A DNA stretch of 6,277 nt from an uncultured Bacillota bacterium (lineage in GTDB: Bacteria > Bacillota > Clostridia > Peptostreptococcales > Anaerovoracaceae): assembly GCA_946408315.1 (NCBI GenBank), contig CAMJRV010000151.1:1-6277 (forward strand), read 5' to 3'. Under the pieces are notes generated by a model. That model did no database searches, was not told the origin of the DNA, and was given only the letters and a program-made list of their open reading frames with translations. A program made the translations under genes and the position numbers. Positions 4,999 to 6,277 of this stretch are shown in pieces (within the stretch, counting starts at the first letter, position 1; every line of letters begins with the position of its first letter).

Positions 4999-6277
4999 TT
5001 AATTTTCTTTATTTACACTTTCATTCAAAGTCCGGATGATGGCCTTAGCCGCCGCCAGCGCATAGTTCTGCCGGAATTCATCCGTCATCATCAGCTTCAG
5101 ATCCTCGGTGTTGGAGAGGAAGGCCCCTTCTATGATAATCGCCGGCATCTGAGTTTTATTGAGCACCGCATAGGCTGGCTCGCTCTTCGCTCCCCGGCCC
5201 GGGATCTTCAGCAGGTCCACCATCTCCTTGTAAACCGCCTCGGCCAGACTCTTGCTGTACAGCCCGTAATCGCACTCGTTCGCCTTGGAATTGTAATAGA
5301 CCTCTACGCCTCTCGCGTTCGGGTTCTTATCCGAGGAATTGTTGTGGACTGAAACATAGAGGTCGCCGTTTGCGGCATTGCCAAGGGCCGGTCTGTCATA
5401 CAGGGTGATCGTCGTGTCCGCTTCCCTGAGGATGTATGTGCGGACTCCGGCCGCTTTCAGCATTTTATCCAATCTCAGTGCAACGTCGAGGTTGACGTCC
5501 TTCTCGTTCAAAATCTCCACGCCGTCGCGGATCGCCTGAGAACCGGTGTCCTTGCCCCCATGACCCGGATCGATGATCACAAGCTTCTCGGCAGCGCGCC
5601 AGTCGACGACATCCAGTCCGTCTACGGACACAGTTCCGAGCTTTTCATGCTCGTCTGCCTGTTTTTTATCAAAATCAATAAAGACGCTGGTTTTGTCCGA
5701 CGAATAGCTGACCTTGCCGGCCACCTTTCCCGAGAGATCGATCACAACCCGGACCGTATCCTGCTCAAACTGGGAAAACCGAACGTCCTGAATCAGATCC
5801 CCATCTCCCTTTACATTGCCGCCTTCCTTGGCAAGAACGGCATTCTTGATATCCACGCCAAACCGCTGCGGACTGTCGTAAACGAAAGATTTATAGCCCT
5901 CGATCGGACCGTCCCCCTTGATAATGACTCGATAGCCGTCGGAGGTTTCCTCCAACTCCACCGAGTTGACGGTCGTACGGCTGCTGACGATGGGAGAGTT
6001 GATCACAACCGTTCTGGAATCGTTGTTCCAGCCCACTCCGAACGCAAGGGATTCCGCCACGAAACGGACGGGAATCATCGTCCTGCTGTCTATGATCATG
6101 GCAGGGACGTCCATCGCTACCGGGACGCCGTTGACAAAAGCCGTATCGGAATCGATGGTCAGCCTGACGTTTGAGCTCCCTCTGGAAATTTCAACGAGCC
6201 TTGCATCCTGATCCCAGTTGACGACAGCTCCCGCCTGTTCAAACACCGCCCTTGCCGGGATCAGCGTCCGCTCCTTG
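4999..6277 (-). CDS. N-acetylmuramoyl-L-alanine amidase (Amidase_3) with Cu-amine-oxidase-like and AMIN domains, 5' partial
   Basis: This is a cell-wall hydrolase expected to cleave the bond between N-acetylmuramic acid and L-alanine. 425 residues are visible; the frame stays open through the right edge, so the N terminus, presumably with a signal peptide, is missing. Visible order: a Cu-amine-oxidase N-terminal-like repeat region (1-94, starting KERTLIPARAVFEQAG, with TMIPVRFVAESLAFGVGW at 66-83), an AMIN-like domain (about 101-202), then Amidase_3 (about 231-418). Likely zinc ligands and catalytic residues are H239 in DPGHGG, E258 in NEKDVNLD, H311 in SVHNNS and E383 in IIEGAFLSN. The more usual form of the third motif is SIHAN, but its histidine is kept. 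A GTG at 6246 could be read as a start, but it lies inside the first domain and conserved residues continue upstream of it. It is the first visible gene of the amidase-MoxR-VWA block. Confidence 0.93.
   Translation of the reverse strand, partial: KERTLIPARAVFEQAGAVVNWDQDARLVEISRGSSNVRLTIDSDTAFVNGVPVAMDVPAMIIDSRTMIPVRFVAESLAFGVGWNNDSRTVVINSPIVSSRTTVNSVELEETSDGYRVIIKGDGPIEGYKSFVYDSPQRFGVDIKNAVLAKEGGNVKGDGDLIQDVRFSQFEQDTVRVVIDLSGKVAGKVSYSSDKTSVFIDFDKKQADEHEKLGTVSVDGLDVVDWRAAEKLVIIDPGHGGKDTGSQAIRDGVEILNEKDVNLDVALRLDKMLKAAGVRTYILREADTTITLYDRPALGNAANGDLYVSVHNNSSDKNPNARGVEVYYNSKANECDYGLYSKSLAEAVYKEMVDLLKIPGRGAKSEPAYAVLNKTQMPAIIIEGAFLSNTEDLKLMMTDEFRQNYALAAAKAIIRTLNESVNKEN

Noticed and set aside
6244..6246. 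GTG as the true start of the amidase
   Set aside because: The frame continues upstream to the window edge with residues typical of the Cu-amine-oxidase-like domain, so the gene is cut by the window rather than starting here.

Overview
The window looks like chromosomal DNA of a Gram-positive anaerobe of the Clostridia type (Bacillota). The support is a Cu-amine-oxidase-like/AMIN/Amidase_3 cell-wall amidase architecture, a stand-alone VanW-family protein, strong AGGAGG-type ribosome binding sites, sigma-A-like promoters with extended -10 elements, and roughly balanced base composition. This is an inference from gene families; no rRNA or other taxonomic marker is present.

Layout, left to right. 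(1) At 1-121 and 1061-1204 lie two copies of a structured, imperfectly palindromic repeat. They are in the same orientation and bracket one gene, a VanW-family protein on the minus strand (130-969). The shared 107-nt core aligns without gaps at about 79% identity by hand count. Several differences between the copies are paired changes that keep stems intact. Copy 1 runs off the left edge. (2) The gap at 970-1309 holds divergent promoters for vanW-like (minus) and the first dehydrogenase (plus), with repeat copy 2 between them. (3) Two plus-strand short-chain dehydrogenase/reductase genes follow (1310-2107 and 2180-2959), 72 bp apart. That spacer holds a small hairpin and a perfectly adjacent 23-bp tandem duplication just upstream of the second gene's ribosome binding site. 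(4) A minus-strand block fills the rest. In transcription order it is an N-acetylmuramoyl-L-alanine amidase (5' end off the right edge, 6277-4999), a MoxR-type AAA+ ATPase (4980-4132) and a CoxE-like VWA protein (4130-2934). The gaps are 18 bp and 1 bp, so this is very likely one operon. Its last gene overlaps the 3' end of the second dehydrogenase tail to tail by 26 bp.

How the genes may work together. The AAA+ ATPase and VWA protein form the classic MoxR/VWA pair, which in studied systems remodels or matures a client protein. Here the third partner is a wall hydrolase, so an envelope-related role is possible but unproven. The two dehydrogenases probably form a small redox operon acting on an unidentified alcohol/ketone substrate. 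The most unusual material is the structured repeat pair. I see no defence system, CRISPR array, transposase, tRNA or rRNA.
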